A stretch of DNA of 64,000 nucleotides from Zygnema cylindricum (Eukaryota; Streptophyta; Zygnematophyceae; Zygnematales; Zygnemataceae). The position numbers were made by a program, and so were the translations under genes. Shown here piece by piece: positions 35,601-44,299 of the stretch. The notes beneath the pieces are model-generated. The model was given only the letters and a program-made list of their open reading frames with translations. It ran no database searches and was not told where the DNA came from. Positions within the stretch are counted from its first letter, which is position 1; every line of letters starts with the position of its first letter. The stretch covers positions 111,065-175,064 of the forward strand of contig JBBHKE010000549.1 in NCBI GenBank assembly GCA_037447655.1. The letters run 5' to 3'.

Positions 35601-38600
35601 CCCTCGCCCTCTGCCTCTCCATCTCCCTCTCCCTCTCTCTCTCGCTCTCCCTCTCCCTCTCCCTTTCCCTCTCCCATTCCCTCTCCCTCTCCCTCTCCCT
35701 CTCCCTCTCCCTCTCACTCTCGCTCTCTCGCTTCCTTTCCCTCTCCCTCTCCGTCTTCATCTCCCTCTCCCTCTCATCTCCATCTCCCTCTCCCTCTCCT
35801 CTCCCTCTCCCTCTCCCTCTCCCTCTCCCTCTCTCTCGCTTCTCGCTTCCTCTCCCTCTCACTCTCCCTCTCCTTCTCCATCTCCCTCTCCCTCTCCCTC
35901 TCGCGCTCCCTCTCCCTCTCCATCTCCCTCTCCCTCTCTCGCTTCCTCTCCCTCTCCATCTCCCTCTCCCTCTCCCTCTCTCGCTTCCTCTCCCTCTCCC
36001 TCTCTCCCTCCCTCTCCCTCTCCCTCTCCCTCTCCCTCTCCCTCTCCCTCTACCTTTCCCTCTCCCTCTCCCTCTGCCGCTCCCTCTCGTAAAGTACAAA
36101 CTGATTATGGGCAAAACCTGCTCGACATACATCATTAATGTCTATGTTGTTTAAACGTTTCTATACCTTATTTTTCCGTTTCCGCATTTTTTTTTTTGCC
36201 ACTTTTACGCCTTGTCTTATTCTAGTTTTACATTTTTTTAGCCTTTTGTATCTTGTTTTTTTATTTTTTTCTGTTTTTCAATTTGAGTTTTCCCTATTTC
36301 CTGTTTTCTTCCCTTCCGGTTCACCGTTTTTCCCCGGTTAACCACGTTTTAACATCTTTTTAACAGTTTTAGACATTGTTTTAACATTGTTTTAACTGTG
36401 TTTTATCAGCATTTTAAGAGTGTTTAAGAGCGTTTCTACTGCATTTTTAACGAAAAAAACGATTGTCAATTTATCAAAGTTTTTGCTTATTATTTCAGGT
36501 GGTGTGTACGAATTTTACCCATAGAGTCCACCTGTCCTCCCTCAAAAAAAATATCTTAAATTGACAGTTAAAAAACTTTTCCGGGCCTATCTCGAGACCG
36601 AGGGAGGATCAAAAAATGTCGACAAACCTCTCAAGGTAAACATTTTTTAAAAAACAATTTTTTAAAGCATTTTTGGAAAAATTTGTAAAGCATTTGTCAA
36701 AAGTTAGAGCTACGAATACTAGTGTTGGGTATCGAGGACCCATTGCCGATATTCGATATATATCGAATTTCAGGTACCCGATATTCGATATATCGCTTCG
36801 ATATATCGAATTTCAAATTATCGCGATATATCACCGATATATCGTATCGTCGATATATCGAGGCTTCTTTAAAAAAAAAAAATCTTGCTAGTCTATTCTC
36901 TGAAGAAGAGAAGGACAGGTGTGAAAGTGGTGGAGGATGTTTTTTTTTTTTTTCACGCAGACTGTGAACCGAAAACTGCGAATCGGAAATTGTAAATGAT
37001 TAATTGAGAACCAGAAACTGAGAAAAGAAAGCAAAGTGGTTTTGGAAACAAAAGAATAATTGGAAACTGCAAATTGAGAGGAATTTTTTTTTATGTCCAT
37101 AGCTGTACCGTAAGCATTTGTGCTATTGCTGCTGCCAGTGATACTAGCTCTGCTGGCATTGCTATTGCTGCTGCTAGTAGTACTTAGCTGCTGGCAGTAC
37201 TACTGCAGCTGCCAGTAGTACTTAGCTGCTGGCAGTACTACTGTAGCTGCCAGTAGTACTAGTGCTGCTAGTAGTACTAGCTGCTGGCAGTACTACTGCA
37301 GCTGCAAGTAGTACTAGTGCTACTGCTGCTGCCAGTAGTACTAGCTGAGGACACTAGTTACTCCAATTAATAAAAATTAAAATAAGAATAAGATTTTACA
37401 ACTTGTACACTTCAAAAAATAATTAATAATGATAAGAATAATAGTTCACATGTTATCCACGTTAAAAAATAAAAAATAAAAATAATAATACAAACTCACA
37501 TTTTGTACACTTCATTTAATGATTAATAAAAATAAGAATAAAAACTCACATTTTATGCACTTCATAAAATAATGAATAAAAATAATAATAAGAATTCTCA
37601 TTTTGTACACTTCATTAATTATTGAATAAATATAATAATTAAAGATCACATTTTATACACTTCAAAAATTAATAAATAAAAATAATAATAAAAATTCACA
37701 TTTTGTACACTTCCAAAAATAATAAATAAAAATAATAATAAAAATTATAATTTTGTACACTTCATAAAATATCATACTTTTTCATATCATACTTTGACTA
37801 AATTAGTGTGGGTTTCAAGTTTTCATATGTGAAGTTCTGTACCGTAGTACGTACTAAATAAGTAACTATATGTATTAGTATTACAGTATTAGTACTTTTT
37901 CGTCCGTTACATTTTGCGGCGTTACCTTTTAAGTAACGGAACGAAAATCACGTCGTACGTCGCGTTTCAAAAAAATTGTCGTTATCGCTAAAACAACATA
38001 TTAAAAAAAAAAAAATTATAAAATTCAATATATCGCGATATATATCGCGATAATTTATGTTGGTCTCGGTACGATATATCGAGGACTTTCCTCGATCGAT
38101 ATTCGATATATCGAATATCGAGATTATCGCGATATGAAACTACCCGATACCCAACACTAACGAATACTATCTCTCCATAACTGGTGTGATGTTGGCCCAA
38201 AAAAAAAAACTTTTTTTTTTTTAATTTGTCCGTATCTTAATTATTGCAGTTTTTGGCAATTTGGTGTGGACTTTGGCAAAAAAATACATGTGTTTAACAC
38301 TTTTCCACGCCTTTCCCTCTCCCTCTCTTTCCTCCCCTCTTCCTCTCCCTGTCCCTCCCTCCCTCCCTCTCCCTCCCTCCCTCCCTTTTTTTCTTTTTTT
38401 TTTGTTATGCAGTTTGCTGTTGCCTACAAAAAAAGAGGATTGGAGAATGAAGATTTGGAAAATGGACATAACTTGGGTGAAAATGGGGTTTTAAAGGAGA
38501 GAGAGGAAGAGAAGAGAGGAGGGGGAGAAGGAGAGGGAGAGAGAGAGGAGGACAGTTCTAGTCCTTTTGGACTTCAAAGGGGCGAATGTATCGCCTGTGT

Positions 38601-39497
38601 TGCGGAAGTTGTTAAAGAAACAATCCATGATCGGAAATTTGTAGTGGATTTAAACCAACCAGAGGTAAGATTTGGTTCTCCTCATTTTTATTTCCTTAAA
38701 TAACCAGCAATATGTATGTATACACAGTATATATATTTGCGTGCGTGCGTGCGTGCGTATATAAATAAGTGTTGCATATCCTACAGATTTTGCCGGTAAT
38801 TGATATGTACATTTTTTGATATATCGACAAAGTATATCAACGACCAATGACGGCAATATGTATATATTGCGATCTCAATGATATGTACTTGCATTCCCTA
38901 AATTGCTCGAAATCGGGGCTTTTCGGCCTTTCTGACTCAACTCCATTGGGACCTTTCCGGTTTAAAATAGTTTTTTTTTTTTGAAAGCGAGGAAAACCCT
39001 ATATACAGACTCGCGAAAGCTCAAAAATTGGGGGACCTTTTATTTTGTTATTTTGTTATTTTGTTATTTTGTCATTTTGTTATTTTGTTATTTTGTCATT
39101 TTGTCATTTTGTTCTGCATGCAATATATGAAAAAAAAAACCTGATGATTTCGTTTGAAAATGTTATATACACCTAATGTTTTTGCTCAAAATATGTCGGG
39201 CAAGTTGTTAGTTTCAAATTTTGTAAGTTTCAAATTTTGTAAGTTTCAAATTTTGTTTGTTTGTATAATTTTGTATCTAACTTAGTAATAGTGTGTTTAT
39301 TTGTTTTTTTTTTCTTTTTTTAGGTCGTGGTGATAATTGAGCTTTTACCTCTTCCTCAAGGAAAAGTCGTTTGTGGAGTATCGATTTTACCTCAAAAAAT
39401 GATCGATGTGAAACCTCGAATAGCGATTAAGTCTCTCTCGAAATCTGATGTAAAAAGTACAAATCTCAAAAAGAAGAACAAAAAACAAAGATGTTAA
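32681..39497 (+). CDS. THUMP domain protein, THUMPD1/Tan1-like, spliced, 5' incomplete
   Basis: Tan1/THUMPD1 proteins are tRNA-binding adaptors for N4-acetylation of cytidine 12 by the NAT10/Kre33 enzyme (family knowledge). Exons: 32681-32727 ([15 protein letters not shown]), 34869-35290 (acidic Lys/Asp/Asn region, then [30 protein letters not shown]), 36499-36635 ([22 protein letters not shown]), 38413-38664 ([29 protein letters not shown]) and 39324-39497 ([20 protein letters not shown], basic tail, stop). These follow the THUMPD1 order: N-terminal ER..REA.SLL, then R..PI..TC, then the THUMP core with VDL..P and a VE(I/L) strand. All phases join except exon 3, which has one base too many at an A8 run. 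The first exon, with the start codon, was not found between the 32099 gap and 32681. Introns hold arrays, a satellite and a hAT element. Confidence 0.8.
32730..33115. repeat. T-rich intron with degenerate TTTAGGG repeats
   Basis: Loose ggttttttaggg units run through the first THUMP intron, tightest at 33020-33110 (ttagggtttttagggttt). They resemble plant telomere repeats but are interstitial. Confidence 0.65.
33860..34640. repeat. Intronic satellite with atccacactata units, about 305-bp higher-order period
   Basis: The word tccacactata followed by tgtgtcc recurs every 70-110 bp. A longer block starting ccactttctttcccactcta is repeated at 33888 and 34198 (about 305-310 bp apart). Non-coding, in the intron upstream of exon 34869-35290. 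Confidence 0.75.
34645..34828. repeat. GGGAGA purine array upstream of a THUMP exon
   Basis: About 180 bp of imperfect GGGAGA/GGGCGA units end 40 bp before exon 34869-35290. It is complementary to the much longer CTCTCC array on the other side of that exon. Confidence 0.9.
35335..36090. repeat. CTCTCC pyrimidine array downstream of a THUMP exon, about 750 bp
   Basis: Over 100 imperfect CTCTCC hexamers lie in the intron between exons 34869-35290 and 36499-36635. All long frames across it (Leu/Pro/Ser on plus, Gly/Arg/Glu on minus) are repeat artefacts. Confidence 0.95.
37105..37350. repeat. gctgccagtagtacta minisatellite
   Basis: About ten imperfect units built of gctgccagtagtactag and gctggcagtactact lie inside the hAT element. 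The unit is itself nearly palindromic (agtagtact). Confidence 0.85.
37360..37780. repeat. About 60-bp A/T-rich tandem units
   Basis: Roughly seven units with the shared core cacattttgtacacttcat and an aataaaaataataata arm, inside the hAT element. Confidence 0.8.
38310..38400 (+). promoter_or_regulatory. Long pyrimidine tract at a THUMP 3' splice site
   Basis: A CTCCCT-rich run ends just before the ttatgcag acceptor of exon 38413-38664. It is complementary to a GAGAGG-rich stretch inside that exon (38495-38555). Confidence 0.7.
38413..38664 (+). CDS. THUMP exon 4, with in-frame Glu/Gly purine repeat
   Basis: It opens FAVAYKKRG, then an acidic insert that includes a GAGAGG-derived Glu/Arg/Gly repeat, then [17 protein letters not shown] and VDLNQPE before the GTAAGA donor. 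The insert lies where THUMPD1 relatives have a short loop, so it probably expanded from the same hexamer that fills the introns. Confidence 0.75.
39010..39110. repeat. ttattttgtcattttg microsatellite
   Basis: Eight to nine imperfect 10-bp ttattttgtt units lie in the last THUMP intron. Confidence 0.8.
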
Positions 39498-39654
39498 ATA
39501 CCCAAAATTAATTCAAAGAACAAAACGAGAGGAGTTTTGGAGGTTCAATATTGGTCGAGGATGAAGATGCTTTTTGCTCTTTTTATTATTTTCTTTTCTT
39601 TTATTTTCTTTTCTTTTCTTTCCAAACCGGTATGTGCAATTTGTCTAGTGTGAA

Positions 39655-39746
39655 TGTTTTTTTTTTTTTTTTTTTTGCTGTGAGTTTTCTGGTAGGTTGT
39701 CCTTGTATTTGTGTTTTTTTTTTTTTTGCTAAGTTATCCTTTCTTT

Positions 39747-39796
<50 letters not shown>
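39655..39796. repeat. Poly(T) cluster, longest run about 45
   Basis: T runs at 39657-39676, 39715-39727 and 39751-39796 are separated by unique sequence about 150-300 bp beyond the THUMP stop. The predicted Phe-rich or Lys-rich frames here are artefacts. Confidence 0.85.
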
Positions 39797-39797
<1 letters not shown>

Positions 39798-39799
39798 TT

Positions 39800-41170
39800 T
39801 CCATAACATTTATTCATTGTCCCGTAAAGGGAATAATACTGCTCTATAAATCAAGATTATTGAAAATCCTTGTTGAATTATTTTATTTCTTATTTATATT
39901 TTTATGTCATCATTGCCGTCGTCATCATGATCATGTGGGATATAAACAAAAAAAAAAAAAAAGGAACTATATTGAAAACCCAAAAATCCAGAATTGATAA
40001 CAATTTTTTTATTTTTTTTGGTAGACAAAGGTCCTTCGTTTTTTTTTTTTTTAAATCAGAAGGTCGAAGGAACTGACTACTACTATCAAAAGATTTTTTA
40101 TATGAAAGACAACTACATCACGTCCATCTAATATAATCACAAAAACAAAAAAATACATAACTAAAAAAACATACACGATGGTCGGAGATGTACTAATAGC
40201 ATATATACTCACGTCACGTCTTCAGTCGTCTTCATCGTTGTTCTTGTAAGGAGCGAAAACAACAACTTGGTGATATAGTCTTCGTAAAGTCTTCGTAAAG
40301 TCTTCATAAAGTCTTCATAATCATTACAAGACTCATGTTTTGTGACGCGCGACATTTAGAGAAAGCAATTGGTGGTCAGTACAGTCCCTACATGAGCCTA
40401 TGTCACGTCACGATTAACATTGCATATTGGCCAAAAAAAAAAAAATGTATTTGAGAAAAAATATCTACATATACAAAAAGAGAAAAACACGATGCATACC
40501 TTCACAATTTTACACTGTTTTCTTTGGAGATCTTTGAGACCTTAGAGAAAGACACATCATTTTTTTTTTACTTAGTTGTACTTTACAATCTTTTGTAGAG
40601 GATCTCGAAAGGATCCCTTACCTCTCCTCTCAAATTTGTATCGCCAAATGTTATTGTCATTCTTTGATTGGCCCAAACCTTGCCTATTGTCTTTATTTGA
40701 CAAACCACACTAGTAAGTGATGGTTGTGGATTTTGTGACATAAGTCACATGGACCATTATTGCACATAAAGGATCTTCGTGATTGTGACATTTAGTATAG
40801 TACACTTCTTTTCATTGGTTTTGGGGTATGGTGTATTGTTTACAACTATTTTTAGTTTGTTTGTTTCTAGCGTGTGCTTTTTTTTTGGCATGCTCATAAC
40901 TCGTAGAAATATCGACCTCTAGCCTTTAATGGTTGTCAAATGTTTCTCATTATGATTATTATTTTTATTTTTATCATTATCTGTTTCTCGTACTTTGTCA
41001 TGCTATGTACTTACATGTTTAATCACCTTAAATTTTTTTAAAAAAGCTTTTAATGCAGTATTTGCTGTACTATTTACTTCACCACGGACGATATTTTTTT
41101 AGGTGTAAAATAGTTACAAAAAGACATCACGTGTCCATTTAAAGATTAATTTAGTTGCACGTTATTGAAA
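39800..41170. other. No gene; short gtcttcgtaaa repeat
   Basis: Apart from four gtcttcrtaa units at 40278-40320 and several homopolymers, nothing coding or structured was seen. Confidence 0.45.
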
Positions 41171-41172
41171 AG

Positions 41173-41695
41173 TACACCGTGAATCGCTATTAGCGTGTTG
41201 AACGCTAATTGAGGTACCCTGTTTTTTTCGGCAAATTCTCAAATAGAATTAAACAATCTAAATGTTTCTACACGTTATTTGAGGTAGCCCATTAAATAGG
41301 ATTCATGACTCTAATACAGTGCCATTATAAATAGTGTGGTGTACAGTCTGTCAGAGCCGTATTTTTTTGTGCTTTTTCAAGTAGAAAAGTACAGAAAAAA
41401 AATTCACGCTGTCCTGTAGTCGCGCTAACATGTAATTGCTTAAATATTTTCCGGCATTCGCGGATGTCAAAAAAACGCGACGGCGTACGATTTGAACAAT
41501 TTCGTACATGCACATATTTTAGTGTGGAGATATTCTGCACCGAAATTTTTTACAAAGCAGTTTACAAATTAGAGTATACGAAAAATTATAATAAAAATTA
41601 TTTCCAAAAAAAACGACATTCCCAATTAGCGTAAATAACGCTAATTGTTTCATTACGCTATCTATTTCATTACGCTAATAGCGATTCACGGTGTA
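41173..41695. mobile_element. Tc1/mariner-like MITE, 523 bp
   Basis: TACACCGTGAATCGCTATTA at the left and TAATAGCGATTCACGGTGTA at the right, with TA edges. Subterminal gcgtgttgaacgc and cgtaaataacgc blocks form inner inverted repeats. Confidence 0.85.
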
Positions 41696-41721
41696 GCATA
41701 AAAAAAAAGGTTTTTGCAAAG

Positions 41722-41923
41722 TACACCGTTTTTCGCTATTAGTGTTGATATTTTTTTTGCCACTTAAAACATTTTTTTCCGTAAACACTTCTTGGATGTG
41801 ACGGTTGCGATTGAAAGGCAAGATTCTCACCTTCCGATTGGCGGTCTCCGTCTGCTAATCGGATTAGTGTGTACGGAAAATATGTTTAAGTGAATGTTAA
41901 CACTAATAGCGATAAACGGTGCA
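41722..41923. mobile_element. Short mariner-like MITE, about 200 bp
   Basis: TACACCGTTTTTCGCTATTA at the left, with aatagcgataaacggtgca at the right. The interior (ttggcggtctccg, gtgtgtacggaaaa) is shared with 6160-6285 and 43185-43345. Confidence 0.7.
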
Positions 41924-42062
41924 CCACTTCACAATTCAAAACTTTTGAAATTTGGTGAACATCGGGGTTCTGTCATGTTATAAAATATGCGCAATGATGA
42001 CGCGCCACTTATCCTCAAATCACCGCTCTGTCTTAAGAAATCACCTAAATATAAGAATATCC

Positions 42063-42425
42063 CATAGTTCAAAAGTAGGCGTTTTTTGGTTGGCCTTTTG
42101 TAGGTTGCCTTTAGCGTAAGTTGTCTTACGGGCTTTCCATGTGATCTTCTTAGATCGTTACTTTCATCAACGACCGTCAGATCGTCTAAATCTGACGGTT
42201 TAAATAAAAATTCACTCAAAACTCACAGAAAATATTTTTTTGTCCGATTTTTTTTTCAAATTTAGACATGACTTTTAACTCTCTATCGATCCATGTGCAG
42301 CTCAACCCTGTTACTATTTTATTTCATTTTGCGGCCAATACAATATGGGTCTTAAGGCCATATTGTATGTTTTGCATACAATAGGCATATTGTATAGGCG
42401 TACGGTCACCTACTTTTGAACTATG
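42063..42425. mobile_element. hAT-like MITE, 363 bp, perfect 8-bp target duplication
   Basis: CATAGTTCAAAAGTAGGCG and CCTACTTTTGAACTATG ends are flanked by identical gaatatcc (42055-42062, 42426-42433). It is an inverted relative of 26163-26619. Confidence 0.85.
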
Positions 42426-42699
42426 GAATATCCAATGAACCACGCCACGTCACGACAAGACATGTCGCAATTTTTCTATACAAATGGCGTCAATAAAAAG
42501 AACGTCATTTTTTAATGAACGAAAATGGATAACGCAAGCACGTCAGAAACAACATTTGTAATTACAATACTCCACGATCAAACATATGATTCCTAACGAA
42601 TTGAAATCACAAATCGAATTTATGAAGGTCGCCGTGGGACAAGCTGGTCATGAACAGGATCGCCGACATAGACGCCAATATGACGCCATAAAAAAAATC

Positions 42700-42736
42700 C
42701 TAAAACCCTAAAACCCTAATACCCTCAAAACCCTAA
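42700..42736. repeat. CCCTAAA-like interstitial repeats
   Basis: Four to five imperfect accctaa units. Confidence 0.6.
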
Positions 42737-42829
42737 ATCAGATACGAATTTACCACGGCCACATCCACCCTCATTGGCATTCCGATTCGCACTTTGCTAC
42801 CGATATTGCTTATTGTTCCGCTATATCTC

Positions 42830-43780
42830 GGGGAATTATCACGATGGTTTCGACATACCGCAATGAATAACCGACATTATCGGCCGATAACTATGCATTG
42901 TGGGCGGAATGGATTTTGAAAATTTCTGGCCCACCCACACACTCACACACCCCCCACCCCCCCGCTTGTCTCGATACCTCCGTACTTATATCGTACTTTA
43001 CTTTGGTACCGTACTTTTGTACTTTTTGTACGGACCACACCTCCCGGCTGCTAGTTATCGGCGATAACATTTGCTGGTTATGGAGCGATATATGACCCCA
43101 CACCGTTCTACAACTGAGTATTATCATTATTAGTTTTACCGCGATAACCTTTTTTCACGACAGGCAACATTAGCTATTGGTGTTAAAGTCATTTTTCCAA
43201 AATAAAACATATTTTCTCCTTGCACAGTCGTTAGATGGTTAATCCGGCGGTTAATGCAAGATTATCACTTTCCAATTTGCATTCTACTCTCAAAAACCGG
43301 ACATGTGTGTGCGGAAAAATTATATTCTTAAGTGGAGAAAAAAACATTAGTTGCGATACACGTTGTAGTCATGTATGGTAGTCTCTTACTGATAACTGAC
43401 ATATACCTATTTTGACCTACTGATAATCAATATAATGCTCGATATATCAGAAAGGAAAATTTACCGATACATCGAAACAAAATAACAATAAATCGTTGTG
43501 AATTAACGATATATAGCGATCCGATAATTATCACGATATTTCCTTACTTTATTTACATCCTAAAGTTACGTCCTCCAAAACGAAATAGATTGTGAATAAA
43601 ATTTCGACCGCCCCCCCCACACATTGTGGACAACCCGTCCCTCCGCCCAACCGATGTATCATTATAACTTTTTGTTGGTCCAAAAGCGATATATGGCCTC
43701 CCCTAACCGTTCAATAACCCATGGTATTGATATCGAATTTGTCGTGATAGAAAGTTACCCGATACACAATGCTAGTAATC
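42830..43780. mobile_element. Diverged hAT-like palindrome-rich fragments and a nested MITE
   Basis: Words such as cgataactat, gcgatatatg and cgatacacaatgct (43768) recall the TAGTGTTG..CGATATATCG family in decayed form. Between them, 43168-43372 matches the short MITE of 41722. No termini can be paired reliably. Confidence 0.4.
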
Positions 43781-43967
43781 GCGAGTAATCACGGAAGTTT
43801 ACGACCATGTTGGTAACATTAATGATAACAAAGATCCCACAACATTGCCTCGTTTGACAAAAATGTTCCCAACTCAAACAAAACCCTAAAACCATCAAAA
43901 GTATAAATTAACCAATAATAAACCATCGCCAACCACAAAGGAAACAGTTAAATCACTCATCGAGAGC

Positions 43968-44294
43968 TTACCTAGGGTGTTTGACTTTTATGGAACCTAT
44001 CACCGATTCACACTTTATGGTGGACAACAAAATAATTCTGCTCATGTGTTCTCTGAGTCGACGAAGGTTGATCATCAAGAAGCGTTATTATTTGTTTGTT
44101 CCATTTTACCAATTATTGACAAAAATCATGTTCCTTTCCTCCCTTTCCTCACCGTTGAAAGTTGGTCACAAGTGCAACATTACGTATTTAACAAGTTAGT
44201 TGTCATTGATGTAAATTACCTTCGTGAGGCGCACGCTTTGGTTAAAGAACGTGGTCGACGTCTTTCTTTTCTATTGCAAATGGCTAAAAGTTAG
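43968..44294 (+). CDS. Unrecognised open segment, possible exon
   Basis: After ttacctag, an open frame reads VFDFYGTYHRFTLYGG, then HVFSESTKVDHQEALLFV, and ends LLQMAKS with a stop. It has protein-like composition, unlike the low-complexity frames around it, but lacks an in-frame ATG. It could be a last exon or a transposon-captured fragment. I cannot name the family. Confidence 0.25.
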   Translation, partial: LPRVFDFYGTYHRFTLYGGQQNNSAHVFSESTKVDHQEALLFVCSILPIIDKNHVPFLPFLTVESWSQVQHYVFNKLVVIDVNYLREAHALVKERGRRLSFLLQMAKS

Positions 44295-44299
44295 CTTGC

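Larger units (their letters stand above)
36720..38159. mobile_element. hAT-like element, 1,440 bp, perfect 8-bp target duplication
   Basis: TAGTGTTGGGTATCGAGGAC at the left and TACCCGATACCCAACACTA at the right are flanked by identical acgaatac (36712-36719 and 38160-38167). Both ends carry clusters of cgatatatcg palindromes. The interior holds two minisatellites and no transposase frame, so the element is non-autonomous. It sits within the THUMP intron between 36635 and 38413. Confidence 0.9.

Noticed and set aside
35325-36138. Open frames up to 267 codons on both strands (Leu/Pro/Ser, Gly/Arg/Glu)
   Set aside because: They are translations of the CTCTCC array, open in several frames at once, and lie in a THUMP intron.
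39551-39997. A 148-codon Phe-rich frame and its Lys-rich reverse
   Set aside because: Both come from long poly(T) runs after the THUMP stop.
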